Source of the DNA: Anaerolineaceae bacterium | GTDB taxonomy: Bacteria > Chloroflexota > Anaerolineae > Anaerolineales > Villigracilaceae | Length of the DNA: 29,483 nucleotides | Reading direction: 5' to 3' | Assembly (NCBI GenBank): GCA_009885445.1 | Contig: VFKQ01000151.1 | Location: forward strand, 1 to 29,483 | Shown: piece after piece, positions 1-8,200 of the stretch | Layout of the letters: each line of letters starts with the position of its first letter | Position numbering within the stretch: the stretch's first letter is position 1 | Translations under genes and position numbers: made by a program | The notes under the pieces: generated by a model | Seen by the model: only the letters and a program-made list of their open reading frames with translations | The model's database searches: none | Told to the model about the DNA's origin: nothing

Positions 1-46
1 CCAACAGTCGCTCCGTTGGAGTGACTAAATTATCAATTTTCGTGTC

Positions 47-985
47 TCAAATCATTGACACATTCCGGTTTTCCATGTGCATGTACACAGTAACTATCTG
101 TTGTGCTTCATGGCGAATTTCAACCTGACCACACGCCTCAAAAACTCTGATGACAACACCATCAGCAACGGGGTAAATTGGAACGCCGCTTCCAGTTGTA
201 TAATCTATCCCTTCGTGACCACTGTAACAACTCTTGCCGCCACAATACTCTTCTACTGGCAATACCCGTCCATCGAAACGAGAGAGTGAACCCTCCCCAT
301 AGGCATAAGGGGCATTGTGATCTAAAAATGAGTAAATTGTATAAAAGGGTGTGGGTGCTGGAGGTTGCCTGAAAGGGCGAGTCATAAATGGTTCAAGATT
401 TTGGTTGACCATTAGCAGGTTGGTCGAAGCAAGAGTCGCACTAACTGATCTTGGTTGAAGTTCACCAAACATTCGGTCATACTCTTGTTGCCAAGCATCA
501 AGTTTTCCCAAATCGAAATCAAAGAAGGCATAGATGGCATAACTTTCAGCATTGACAACCTGAGGGTAGTTGGCTTGCAATTCTTCATTGGGTCGAAATT
601 CTCGATAGTGTTGAGTCAATGCGACTCCCGCCTTACTAATATCTTCAAGTAAATTGCCATCTTCTGATACTTGCCAATCCAGTGATACTCCAGCAGTTAT
701 TAGAAGCACTCGTGGATTGACACCAATCATTTGGGCGGCACTATGATCCCATACATACTCCGCCAAGCCGTCCTCTTGACCCCACTCAGGGTGGTAATCA
801 TCTAATGCCTGCTGTAAGACTTCAATGGCCCCTTTCACGCCTAACTCTATACCTGCATCAACATCGTTGTAAACTACGTTGTCTATTACATGAATTTCTT
901 CCTGACTACTGGTTGAAATAGCAAAACCAGTCAAAGGTAATATCAATACAGTTAGAAATATTAAGGGACGAAATGTTTTGAACAA
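47..985 (-). CDS. Secreted protein with C-terminal M23 (LytM) peptidase domain, apparently cut short by an in-frame stop
   Basis: The 312-residue product begins with a signal peptide (about residues 1-22, MFKTFRPLIFLTVLILPLTG). A domain I cannot name (about 35-180) follows and is repeated in the upstream gene. The C-terminus starts an M23 zinc peptidase fold, a family that usually cuts peptidoglycan cross-links: GHEGID (H257, D261) supplies two zinc ligands and VYMHM (H303) the catalytic histidine strand. The final HxH ligand motif is missing because a TGA at 47-49 ends the frame. The same frame then stays open to base 2 and reads NLVTPTERLL, the kind of sequence expected next in M23 proteins. 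So this is either a pseudogene or a short inactive form. The start is TTG, preceded by GGAGG at 6 bases. The gene lies 33 bases behind its paralogue and is probably co-transcribed with it. Confidence 0.75.
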   Translation of the reverse strand: MFKTFRPLIFLTVLILPLTGFAISTSSQEEIHVIDNVVYNDVDAGIELGVKGAIEVLQQALDDYHPEWGQEDGLAEYVWDHSAAQMIGVNPRVLLITAGVSLDWQVSEDGNLLEDISKAGVALTQHYREFRPNEELQANYPQVVNAESYAIYAFFDFDLGKLDAWQQEYDRMFGELQPRSVSATLASTNLLMVNQNLEPFMTRPFRQPPAPTPFYTIYSFLDHNAPYAYGEGSLSRFDGRVLPVEEYCGGKSCYSGHEGIDYTTGSGVPIYPVADGVVIRVFEACGQVEIRHEAQQIVTVYMHMENRNVSMI

Positions 986-1018
986 ATTACACCTCCACTA
1001 CTTATTTTGATTTATGAT

Positions 1019-1678
1019 CTAACAACCTTCCGTAGTAATACGGGGTTGTATATCGCCAAACATTCGGTCATACTCTTGCTGCCAAGCATCAAGTTTCTCC
1101 AGGTCAAAATCAAAGAAAGCATAAAGTGCATAGCTGGCGGCATTAGCAACCTGAGGATAACCATTTTGCAACTCTTCGTTGAAACGAAATTCTCGATAGT
1201 GTTGAGTCAATGTAACTCCCACCTTACTAATATCTTCAAGTAAATCGCTGTCTTCTGGCACTCGCCAATCCAGTGACACCCCGGCTGTGACTAGAAGCAC
1301 CCGGGGATTAACACCAATCATTTGGGCTGCGCTATGATCCCATATATACCCCGCCAAGTCGTCTTCTTGCCCCCACTCAGGGTGGTAGTCATTCATTGCC
1401 TGTTGTAAGGCTTTAATTGCCCCTTTCGCACCTAACTCTATACCTGCATCTACATTGTTGTAAACTGATTCATCAATCACGAGGATGTATGTAACAGGCA
1501 AAGGAGTGCAAAAAGGAAGGGGAATTACTGTGGCGGTTCGGGTGGTCGCGTTGATAGGCAACGGAGTAATCGAGGGGGTTGTGATAATTGGCGCGGGAGT
1601 AGCAACCCCACAAGCCACCAACTGAACTGTGGCTATGATTATGGTTGGTAATATTAATGCACGCTTTGATAAGGTCAT
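1019..1678 (-). CDS. Lipoprotein, paralogue of the N-terminal domain of the M23 gene downstream
   Basis: The 219-residue product has a lipoprotein signal, MTLSKRALILPTIIIATVQL followed by VAC, with the lipobox cysteine at residue 23. A Pro/Thr-rich linker follows (about 25-60), then the domain shared with the next gene (about 65-215), with blocks such as YHPEWGQED, WDHSAAQMIGVNPRVLL and LDAWQQEYDRMFG. The similarity is also high at DNA level, so the pair arose by tandem duplication. This copy ends at ITTEGC and has no peptidase domain. I place the start at the ATG at 1678 because it gives a clean signal peptide; an in-frame TTG at 1714 has no ribosome site. My recollection is that this domain precedes M23 peptidases in Anaerolineae. 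Its function is unknown; a role at the cell surface is inferred. Confidence 0.75.
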   Translation of the reverse strand: MTLSKRALILPTIIIATVQLVACGVATPAPIITTPSITPLPINATTRTATVIPLPFCTPLPVTYILVIDESVYNNVDAGIELGAKGAIKALQQAMNDYHPEWGQEDDLAGYIWDHSAAQMIGVNPRVLLVTAGVSLDWRVPEDSDLLEDISKVGVTLTQHYREFRFNEELQNGYPQVANAASYALYAFFDFDLEKLDAWQQEYDRMFGDIQPRITTEGC

Positions 1679-1701
1679 TGATAACAGCTTATCAAATTCT
1701 A
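1678..1701 (-). promoter_or_regulatory. Possible -10 box and adjoining operator for the lipoprotein gene
   Basis: On the minus strand, TAGAAT (1696-1701) is directly followed by an inverted repeat TTGATAA-CAGC-TTATCAA (1678-1695), which ends at the first base of the start codon. There is no Shine-Dalgarno sequence. The -35 match is poor (TTTAAG at 17 bases). A repressor bound at the repeat would block initiation, but this is inference. Confidence 0.35.
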
Positions 1702-1777
1702 GGCGCAAATACAACTATCTTAAATAATAGTTTTTGCGGATACCCGGTTTTGATGGAGCGGGAGCTATGGGAGAGTG

Positions 1778-2002
1778 CTATTTGATCCACCCATTCTTAA
1801 AGGCGTAGTACACGGCCGCGGCGCGGTTCTTCGCGCCAAGCTTATCGAGGATATTTTTAGTGTGAAAGTGAACTGTGCATTCTTCAATTTTGAGAACGCA
1901 TGCGACCTCGCGGTCTTTGTGTCCATGAGCGATGAGTTCCAGCACTTCCAACTCGCGGGCGCTCAGCAAACCTTTGTTCACCTTTAGCTTTTGTTCAAAC
2001 AT
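1778..2002 (-). CDS. Stand-alone LuxR/GerE-type helix-turn-helix protein
   Basis: The 74-residue product is almost entirely a LuxR-type DNA-binding domain: LSARELEVLELIAHGHKDREVACVLKIEECTVHFHTKNILDKLGAKNRAAAVYYAFKNGWI. The typical residues are present, including the TxxE-like AREL opening, the VHFHTKNILDKLGAKNR recognition region and the AAAVYYAFKNGWI final helix. No receiver, PAS or autoinducer domain is attached. The start is the ATG at 2002, preceded by AGGGAG five bases upstream. Longer in-frame starts up to 2110 would add a low-complexity tail and overlap the promoter. Single-domain members of this family bind DNA as dimers and usually act as regulators. Its targets cannot be told from the sequence; the duplicated pair immediately downstream on the same strand is a candidate. 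Confidence 0.85.
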   Translation of the reverse strand: MFEQKLKVNKGLLSARELEVLELIAHGHKDREVACVLKIEECTVHFHTKNILDKLGAKNRAAAVYYAFKNGWIK

Positions 2003-2047
2003 AGTATCTCCCTGGGACATCAAGATTTTGTGGAATTTTCTATTTGT

Positions 2048-2072
2048 TGGGGGTGTCTGGCTCGGTCCCCCA
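2048..2072 (-). other. Small GC-rich hairpin in the leader of the LuxR-type gene
   Basis: The minus-strand leader contains TGGGGG and CCCCCA arms (2067-2072 and 2048-2053) around a 13-base loop. It sits between the predicted transcription start near 2094 and the start codon at 2002. A regulatory role is possible but unproven. Confidence 0.3.
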
Positions 2073-2100
2073 TTGCAAGACCATTTGCCTATATGAACGG

Positions 2101-2130
2101 ATTCTAGCATCTGTTGTTTACTATGGTCAA
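2101..2130 (-). promoter_or_regulatory. Sigma-70-type promoter of the LuxR-type gene
   Basis: On the minus strand TTGACC (2125-2130) and TAGAAT (2101-2106) are separated by 18 bases. Both are one or two bases from consensus. Transcription would start near 2094 and give a leader of about 90 bases before the ATG at 2002. Confidence 0.65.
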
Positions 2131-2343
2131 GTGTGTCTTGAATGTGTTAGCCCAAAGTAGAAATGAAGAGTGGGCGGATCACGATTCCCTCACCTTATCA
2201 CTACCCGAACCGTTCTTCCTTCCACACGTCCGCGCGATTGTGGTAGCCCGCCTGCTCCCAGAAGCCGCGGCGGTCGGCATGAACTCGAGCGAGCGCAACC
2301 ACTTGGCGCCTTTCCAAAAGCGCCTACAGGAAGATAGTCGCAT
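2131..2343. other. Intergenic stretch with no recognisable gene
   Basis: Together with the promoter and leader just before it and the terminator just after it, this fills the 379-base gap between the LuxR-type gene and clpC. Open frames here show no family resemblance, and I see no repeat or RNA gene. Confidence 0.4.
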
Positions 2344-2378
2344 AAAAAAGCAGGCCGAAGGATTTTTCCGACCTGCTT
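2344..2378 (-). terminator. Rho-independent terminator of the clpC-type gene
   Basis: Read on the minus strand, the arm AAGCAGGTCGGA and the arm TTCGGCCTGCTT form a 12-base-pair stem with G-T pairs, followed by a run of T. It lies 4 bases beyond the TAA stop. Confidence 0.85.
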
Positions 2379-2381
2379 CCA

Positions 2382-4868
2382 TTACGCGCTTACCGATTCT
2401 TTCTTCTTACGCTTCGAGGGCGTCAGCGCCTCACCTGATGTAAACGTGAGCGCGTTTTTGGCTTCGTCCACGTCCACCAGCACGGTGGCGCCGTTGACGA
2501 ATTCACCAGCCAACAGTTTAAGCGAGAGCGGACTCTCCACTTTCTTTTGCAAGGCGCGGCCCAGCGGACGTGCGCCGAAAGCGGGATCGTAACCCTCCTT
2601 GGCCAGCCAGGTGCGCGCGGCGGGCGAAAGTTGAACGGTGATGTTGTGCTCGGTGAGACGTTCCTGCACTTCCTTCAATTGCAGGTCAACGATTTTTTCC
2701 ATATCCTCCAGCGAGAGCGGCGAGAACATGATGATCTCGTCTATGCGGTTGAGGAACTCGGGACGGAACGCGCCCTTCAGCGCCTTCTCGATCTTCTCGT
2801 GCGAGTCGCGCTCCTCATCTGTTGCACCCGCCTTGCCGATGAATCCAAGTGTGCCGCCCTTGCGCACATATTCGGTGCCGAGGTTGCTGGTCATGATGAT
2901 GACCGTGTTGCGGAAGTCCACCACGTTGCCCTGACCATCGGTCATACGGCCGTCGTCGAGGATTTGCAACAGCGCGTTCCACACTTCGGGGTGAGCCTTC
3001 TCAATTTCGTCGAAGAGCAGAACCCGATACGGGCGGCGGCGTACCGCTTCCGTCAGCTGGCCGCCCTGCTCGTATCCGATATATCCGGGAGGTGCGCCGA
3101 ACAAACGTGAGACGGTGTGCTGTTCGCGATATTCCGACATGTCAATGCGGACTAAGGCATCCTCGTCGTCGAACATGAACCAAGCGAGGGCTTTCGCCAG
3201 CTCGGTCTTGCCCACCCCGGAGGGGCCAATAAAGATAAAGGAGCCGATCGGTCGGGACGGATCGCCCAGCCCCGAACGGGCGCGGCGAATCGCGTCGGAG
3301 ATCGCGTGGATGGCTTCATCCTGCCCGATGATGCGGTCGTGCAGGCGCTCTTCCATTTGCAAAAGTTTCTGCGACTCGGTCTCGAGCATGTGCGTGATGG
3401 GGATGCCCGTCCACTGCGCCACCACCGAGGCGATGTCGTCCACGTCCACCACTTCGTCAAGCTTGTGCTCCGATTCCCATTTCTCGCGCTGACGTTTGTA
3501 TTCCTCATCAATGCGCAAGCGTTCCGATTTTTTCTGTGCGGCCTGTTCGTAGTCGCGTGCGATGCCGGCCTGTTCTTCTTCGGCGCGCAGGCGGTCGATT
3601 TCGTTTTTCAGCGATTTCAAATCCGGCGGGAGGGAATACAACGCGACGCGCAATTTCGCGGCGGCCTCGTCCATCAGGTCAATGGCCTTGTCGGGCAGGC
3701 GGCGGTCGGTGACGTAGCGATCCGCAAAACGCGCGGCGGCTTCGAGGGCTTCATCCGAAAAGCGGACCTTGTGATGCGCCTCGTAGCGGTCGCGCAGTCC
3801 GTGCAACATTTTGATGGTGTCGTCCACGCTCGGCTCTTCCACGTAAATGGGCGCGAAGCGACGCTCGAGCGCGGCGTCTTTTTCGATGTGCTTGTGATAT
3901 TCGTCCAGAGTGGTGGCGCCGATGCATTGCAGTTCGCCGCGCGCGAGGGCGGGCTTGAGCATGTTGCTGGCGTCCATTGCGCCCTGCGCCGCACCCGCGC
4001 CGACGACGGTGTGCAGTTCGTCAATCATCATGATGATCTCGCCCTGTGAACGCAACACTTCCTCCATCACGGCCTTGAGGCGTTCCTCGAATTCGCCGCG
4101 GAAGCGTGAGCCGGCGATCATCGCGCCGAGGTCGAGCGCGACGACGCGCTTGCCGCTCAAAATTTCGGGGATGTCGTTGCTGGCAATTTTTTGCGCGAGA
4201 CCTTCGACGATGGCGGTCTTGCCCACGCCGGCTTCGCCAATTAATACTGGATTATTTTTTGTGCGCCGTGAAAGGATTTGAATCACGCGCAGGATTTCAG
4301 CGTCGCGGCCAATGACGGGGTCAAGCTTGCCCTCGCGCGCCAGTTGAGTCAGGTCGCGTGAATATTTGTCGAGCGCGCGATAACGTGACTCGGCTTGCGG
4401 GTCCGTCACGCGCTGTCCGCCGCGCAGACCTTGAACGGCCTCATAGACTCTATCGCGGCTCAAACCCGCCCCCTCGAGAATCCGTGCGGCGGGCGTGTTG
4501 CGCTCCGTCAGAATCGCCAGAAAAATATGTTCAGTCGAAATGTACTCGTCCTTCAGACGGTTGGCCTCTTCGTTGGCGAGGTCGATAATGCGCTTGACAC
4601 GCGGGGTGATGAAAATCTGTCCCGCGCCGCCACCAAAGATGTTGGCCTTCGGGCTGGCGCGCAGAGTCGCGTCGAGGCGCTCGACAAGGGCCTGCGAACT
4701 GACGCTGAGTTTTTCGAGTATCTGGGGAATCACGCCGCCGGGCTGTTCGATTAACGCCAGCAGGATGTGTTCGGTGTCTATCTGGTTGTGACCGTAGCGC
4801 TGGATGATCTCGGCGGCGCGTTGTGCGGCCTCTTGCGCCCGTTCGGTAAAGCGGTCAAATCGCATCAT
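2382..4868 (-). CDS. clpC: ClpC-type AAA+ unfoldase
   Basis: This 828-residue Hsp100 protein unfolds substrates with ATP, normally feeding them to the ClpP protease. A double Clp N-domain (about 1-145) is followed by AAA-1 with Walker A GEAGVGKT (211-218), Walker B MIDEL (281-285) and ERRF (335-338). A short middle region (about 420-460) contains a UVR-like stretch, IARDYEQAAQKKSERLR. AAA-2 has Walker A GPSGVGKT (548-555), Walker B LFDEIEKAHPE (from 618) and FRPEFLNRID. The short middle region and the LGF loop (674-676), the kind that docks on ClpP, favour ClpC over ClpB, which has a long coiled coil and no such loop. The start is the ATG at 4868, which begins the conserved N-domain; AAAGGA lies about 10 bases upstream. 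A longer reading to 4943 adds residues unlike the family. No mcsA, mcsB, ctsR or clpP gene is nearby. Confidence 0.93.
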   Translation of the reverse strand: MMRFDRFTERAQEAAQRAAEIIQRYGHNQIDTEHILLALIEQPGGVIPQILEKLSVSSQALVERLDATLRASPKANIFGGGAGQIFITPRVKRIIDLANEEANRLKDEYISTEHIFLAILTERNTPAARILEGAGLSRDRVYEAVQGLRGGQRVTDPQAESRYRALDKYSRDLTQLAREGKLDPVIGRDAEILRVIQILSRRTKNNPVLIGEAGVGKTAIVEGLAQKIASNDIPEILSGKRVVALDLGAMIAGSRFRGEFEERLKAVMEEVLRSQGEIIMMIDELHTVVGAGAAQGAMDASNMLKPALARGELQCIGATTLDEYHKHIEKDAALERRFAPIYVEEPSVDDTIKMLHGLRDRYEAHHKVRFSDEALEAAARFADRYVTDRRLPDKAIDLMDEAAAKLRVALYSLPPDLKSLKNEIDRLRAEEEQAGIARDYEQAAQKKSERLRIDEEYKRQREKWESEHKLDEVVDVDDIASVVAQWTGIPITHMLETESQKLLQMEERLHDRIIGQDEAIHAISDAIRRARSGLGDPSRPIGSFIFIGPSGVGKTELAKALAWFMFDDEDALVRIDMSEYREQHTVSRLFGAPPGYIGYEQGGQLTEAVRRRPYRVLLFDEIEKAHPEVWNALLQILDDGRMTDGQGNVVDFRNTVIIMTSNLGTEYVRKGGTLGFIGKAGATDEERDSHEKIEKALKGAFRPEFLNRIDEIIMFSPLSLEDMEKIVDLQLKEVQERLTEHNITVQLSPAARTWLAKEGYDPAFGARPLGRALQKKVESPLSLKLLAGEFVNGATVLVDVDEAKNALTFTSGEALTPSKRKKKESVSA

Positions 4869-4901
4869 GGGGGGATTGTCCTTTCGACTATATCTACATC
4901 T

Positions 4902-4916
4902 AAACCTGACAGGTTT
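4902..4916. promoter_or_regulatory. Palindrome copy 1 in the clpC leader
   Basis: AAACCTGACAGGTTT is a perfect inverted repeat (7-1-7) 33 bases before the clpC start. A second copy differing only at the centre lies 68 bases upstream. This may be a repressor site or a member of a dispersed palindrome family; the window alone cannot decide. Confidence 0.5.
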
Positions 4917-4969
4917 CCTAAACAACAGCCTGCGTCCCTGCAAATGTTATGCTGGTCGCGGCGCGGATG

Positions 4970-4984
4970 AAACCTGCCAGGTTT
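4970..4984. promoter_or_regulatory. Palindrome copy 2 just after the clpC promoter
   Basis: AAACCTGCCAGGTTT is a perfect 7-1-7 inverted repeat. On the minus strand it begins 15 bases after the TATAAT box at 4999-5004, near +8 to +22, where a bound repressor would block transcription. It is not the CIRCE sequence of HrcA and not the CtsR heptad repeat. Confidence 0.5.
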
Positions 4985-4998
4985 TAAGTATTGGTGCG

Positions 4999-5004
4999 AT
5001 TATA
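4999..5004 (-). promoter_or_regulatory. -10 box of clpC
   Basis: A perfect TATAAT on the minus strand gives a predicted transcription start near 4992 and a leader of about 125 bases. I see no good -35 at 16-18 bases. Confidence 0.55.
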
Positions 5005-5216
5005 ACAAAGCGCGGGTTGGCGAATTATGCGCAGGGCGTAAGAGGAGCGTAAGAGAAAAACCCGACATGGCTCATCCGCGCCAGGGAAAGACTCTTGTGC
5101 AAAGTCAGCGTTTGTTCAACAAGACTCCCCATCTTGCCATGTTTTGCTTTTTCGGTGAGGTCGCCGTATTTTTCCTTGTGTGCTTTCTTGCGGGAGAAGA
5201 AGAAACTGAATTGCTG
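5005..5216. other. Intergenic region between clpC and the TIR-WD40 gene
   Basis: With the promoter and leader beyond it, this belongs to a 348-base gap. There is no clear terminator for the upstream gene. The minus-strand frame that ends the TIR-WD40 gene stays open for about 60 codons after its TGA, without recognisable domains. Direct repeats of CGTAAGAG occur near 5037-5056. Confidence 0.35.
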
Positions 5217-8200
5217 TCATGGACAGATGGGCGTTGTGTCAGTAATTAGATATTGGGCTCTCTCTTCTGTGGTCAGGTCGCGGAAGACTCGACTGCAGGC
5301 CAGGAGCATGGTGGTGCGATAATCAGTGTCCCACAGCCGCGCGCTTTTATCTGCACTGCCGGTTAGAACAAACTTACCGTCCGGCGAAAATGCTACACTC
5401 CTGATGGGCGCGGTGTGCGAAACGAAGGAACGGATTTCCAGCCCTGTGGCGGCGTCCCACAGGCGTGCGGTGGTGTCGTCACTGCCAGTGAGAATAAACT
5501 GTCCGTCCGGTGAGAACGCCACACTCTTGATCTGGTTGGTGTGGCCAATGAACTGGCGGATTTCCTGCCCAGTCGACACATCCCACAAGCGCGCGGTCTT
5601 GTCATCGCTGGCCGTTGCCGCAAACTTTCCATCGGGAGAGAACGCAACGCCTTTGATTTCATCTGTGTGCCCAATAAACTCCATTAAAAAATTGCCGGTT
5701 GCCGCGTCCCACAAGCGCGCGGTCATGTCGTTACCGCCGCTGAGAATTAGTTTCCCATCGCGCGAGAAGACCGCGCTTTTGACGCTCTTGGTGTGACCGC
5801 TGAATACCAGCAATTCTTTGCCGGTTGCCGCGTCCCACAAGCGTGTGGTCCGATCGTCACTGCTGGTCAGAATCAATGTGCCGTCCGCTGAAAACGCAAC
5901 ACTATTTACGGCATCGGTGTGCCCGCTAAATTGAAGAAGTTCTCTTCCAGTTGCGATGTCCCATAGCCGCGCGGTCTTATCCCAGCTGGCAGACAGCGCG
6001 TATTTTCCATCGGGGGAGAACGCGACGCCTGCAACCCAATTGGTATGACCACTGAAGAGCATTAATTGCGAATCTGTTTCGGCGTCCCATAAACGCATTG
6101 TATTGTCGGCACTGCCCGTGAGTACATATTTTCCGTTGGGTGAAAAGGCTAGAGCATAGATCGTATCGGTGTGCCCGCTAAAGACGCGCGTCCTCTGGCT
6201 GGCCGTGGCGTTCCACAAGCGTGCCGTTCGGTCCAGACTGCCGGTCAGGATGGTTTTCCCATCCGTTGAAAACACTGCGCTTCCGACCAGATCGGTGTGG
6301 CCGCTAAAGAGGCGCAACTGCTGACTGGTTGTCGCGTCCCACAAACGCGCGGTACGATCAGACCCGGCGGTTAGCACGTATTTGCCATCAGATGAAAACG
6401 TCACACTGCGCACCCGGTCCGCGTGCCCAACAAATTGAAGGGTTTCCAATCCGCTAAGCACGCTGAACAGACGCGCGTTCGCGTCACTGCCGGTCAGAAC
6501 ATATTTGCCGTCTGGCGAAAACGCCACACACAGCACTTCGCGGGCGTGCCCAACGAAGACGCGAGTCTCTTGAGCAGTGTCAATGTTCCACATGCGGGCG
6601 GTGGTATCGTCACTACCAGTCAGGATATATCCGCCGTCCGACGAGATCGCCACACTATTGACCGGTTCCGTATGGCCGGCAAATACAAGCAGTTCTTTCC
6701 CGCTGACGGCATCCCAAAGGCGGGCGGTCGTATCGTCACTGCCGGTCACAATGTATCTGCCATCCGAGGAGAAGGCCACACTGTTGATCCGATCTGTGTG
6801 GCCGCTGAATTGAATCAACTCTTTGCCGCTGGTCGCATCCCATAAACGCGCGGTCATATCAGTGCTGCCGGTTAGTACGTACTTGCCATTCGGAGAGAAT
6901 GCCACGCTTCGGATCGGGGCTGTATGGCCGCTGAATTGAAGAATCTCTTTTCCCGTGGATGCATCCCATAAACGCGCGGTGTGATCTTCACTGCCGGTCA
7001 CAACGTATCTGCCATCTGCAGAAATGGCAACGCTTACCACTGCATCCTCGTGCCCGCGAAAGAGTTGAATCGTATACAACTGCGTCAGCGCCCTGCCGAG
7101 GAGAACATCTGCCTGCGGAACGTAATTTGATTTCAGGACTTGCAGGCTGAGCAGGGTCGCAGTTTCCACGTTGCCAAGCGGATCGTCGAGTATTCCTTTC
7201 AATTCGAGGGCCAGGCGCAGTCGCTCCGATTGAGCCAGGCTCGCCTCAGCACTGAACTGGGCGGTGGCCGCGGCGTTGGCGTAGCTGACTGCCGTGGCCT
7301 GCGCGGCTTCGGCTTGATCCCTGGCAATATTGGCGTTTCGCAGGCTAAGCAATGAAACAATGGTCGCAACAACCAGCATAACGCTGAACCCCAGACTGAA
7401 TGCTTGTGTGATACGCGTGCGCCGCACTGAATCGCGCCGGCTGGCCTGGATGTATTCGCCGTGCAAAGGCAGGGGTTTGGAGTCTTTAATGGCCCCGGCT
7501 TTGGCAAGCCAGGCCTGGGCTTGGTCCAGGTCGGGGCCGCGCAAAAGCAGACCGTTATTGCGTGCGGCGCCGTTCCATTCCAGTGCGCGTCCGAGCAGAC
7601 GCGTGTGCTGGCGCAGCCAGTCAAGGTCCGTGTTGATGACGGCCAGCATGGCGCTCAGGTTGGCGCGCATTTCCTTTTCGGTGTGCATCGCCACCCAGTT
7701 GGCGGCCGCCAGGGCGGGCGGGATGATATCCTGCGCCGCGTCGCGATGCAGGACCGGTACAAGATGTTTATTATTTTCGAGTGCGGTCTGGAGTTCGCGC
7801 TGACAGACTGCCGAGTGCAGCGAATCGGGCGAGATGACGAACACAAATGCATCTGCATTCTTGATGCCGCGCACAACCTCGTTCCACCAATCTGCCGTGA
7901 GGGGAATATTCTCCCAATCCACCCAGGTCTTGACGCCCTCAGCGTTGACGGCGGTGTCAAAGGCTTTGACAAACTTCTTGTCGCGGCGGGAATAGGAAAT
8001 GAATACGCTCGTCTTGCTCCGGTCAGCGCTTTTTGCGGCAGTTTGGGCCGAAGCCGTTACACCTTCCATGAGGCGCAGGCGCGCTGAGATGACGGCCGTC
8101 ATCTTGAGCGCCAGTTGTGCGTGTTTCTGGAGCAGTGCATCGAAATCCTGGCGCTTGAGTTGCAGGAGCGAGCAATCTTCCAAGGCCTGTGCCGACGCCG

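Noticed and set aside
2179..2443. Small ORFs between the LuxR-type gene and clpC
   Set aside because: No ribosome site or family resemblance, and they overlap the clpC terminator or coding end.
2547..4315. Long plus-strand frames opposite clpC
   Set aside because: They are antisense shadows of a strongly conserved coding sequence in GC-rich DNA.
5040..5216. Readthrough extension of the TIR-WD40 protein beyond its TGA
   Set aside because: The frame stays open for about 60 codons but shows no domain, and the tail before the stop already matches the usual end of such proteins.
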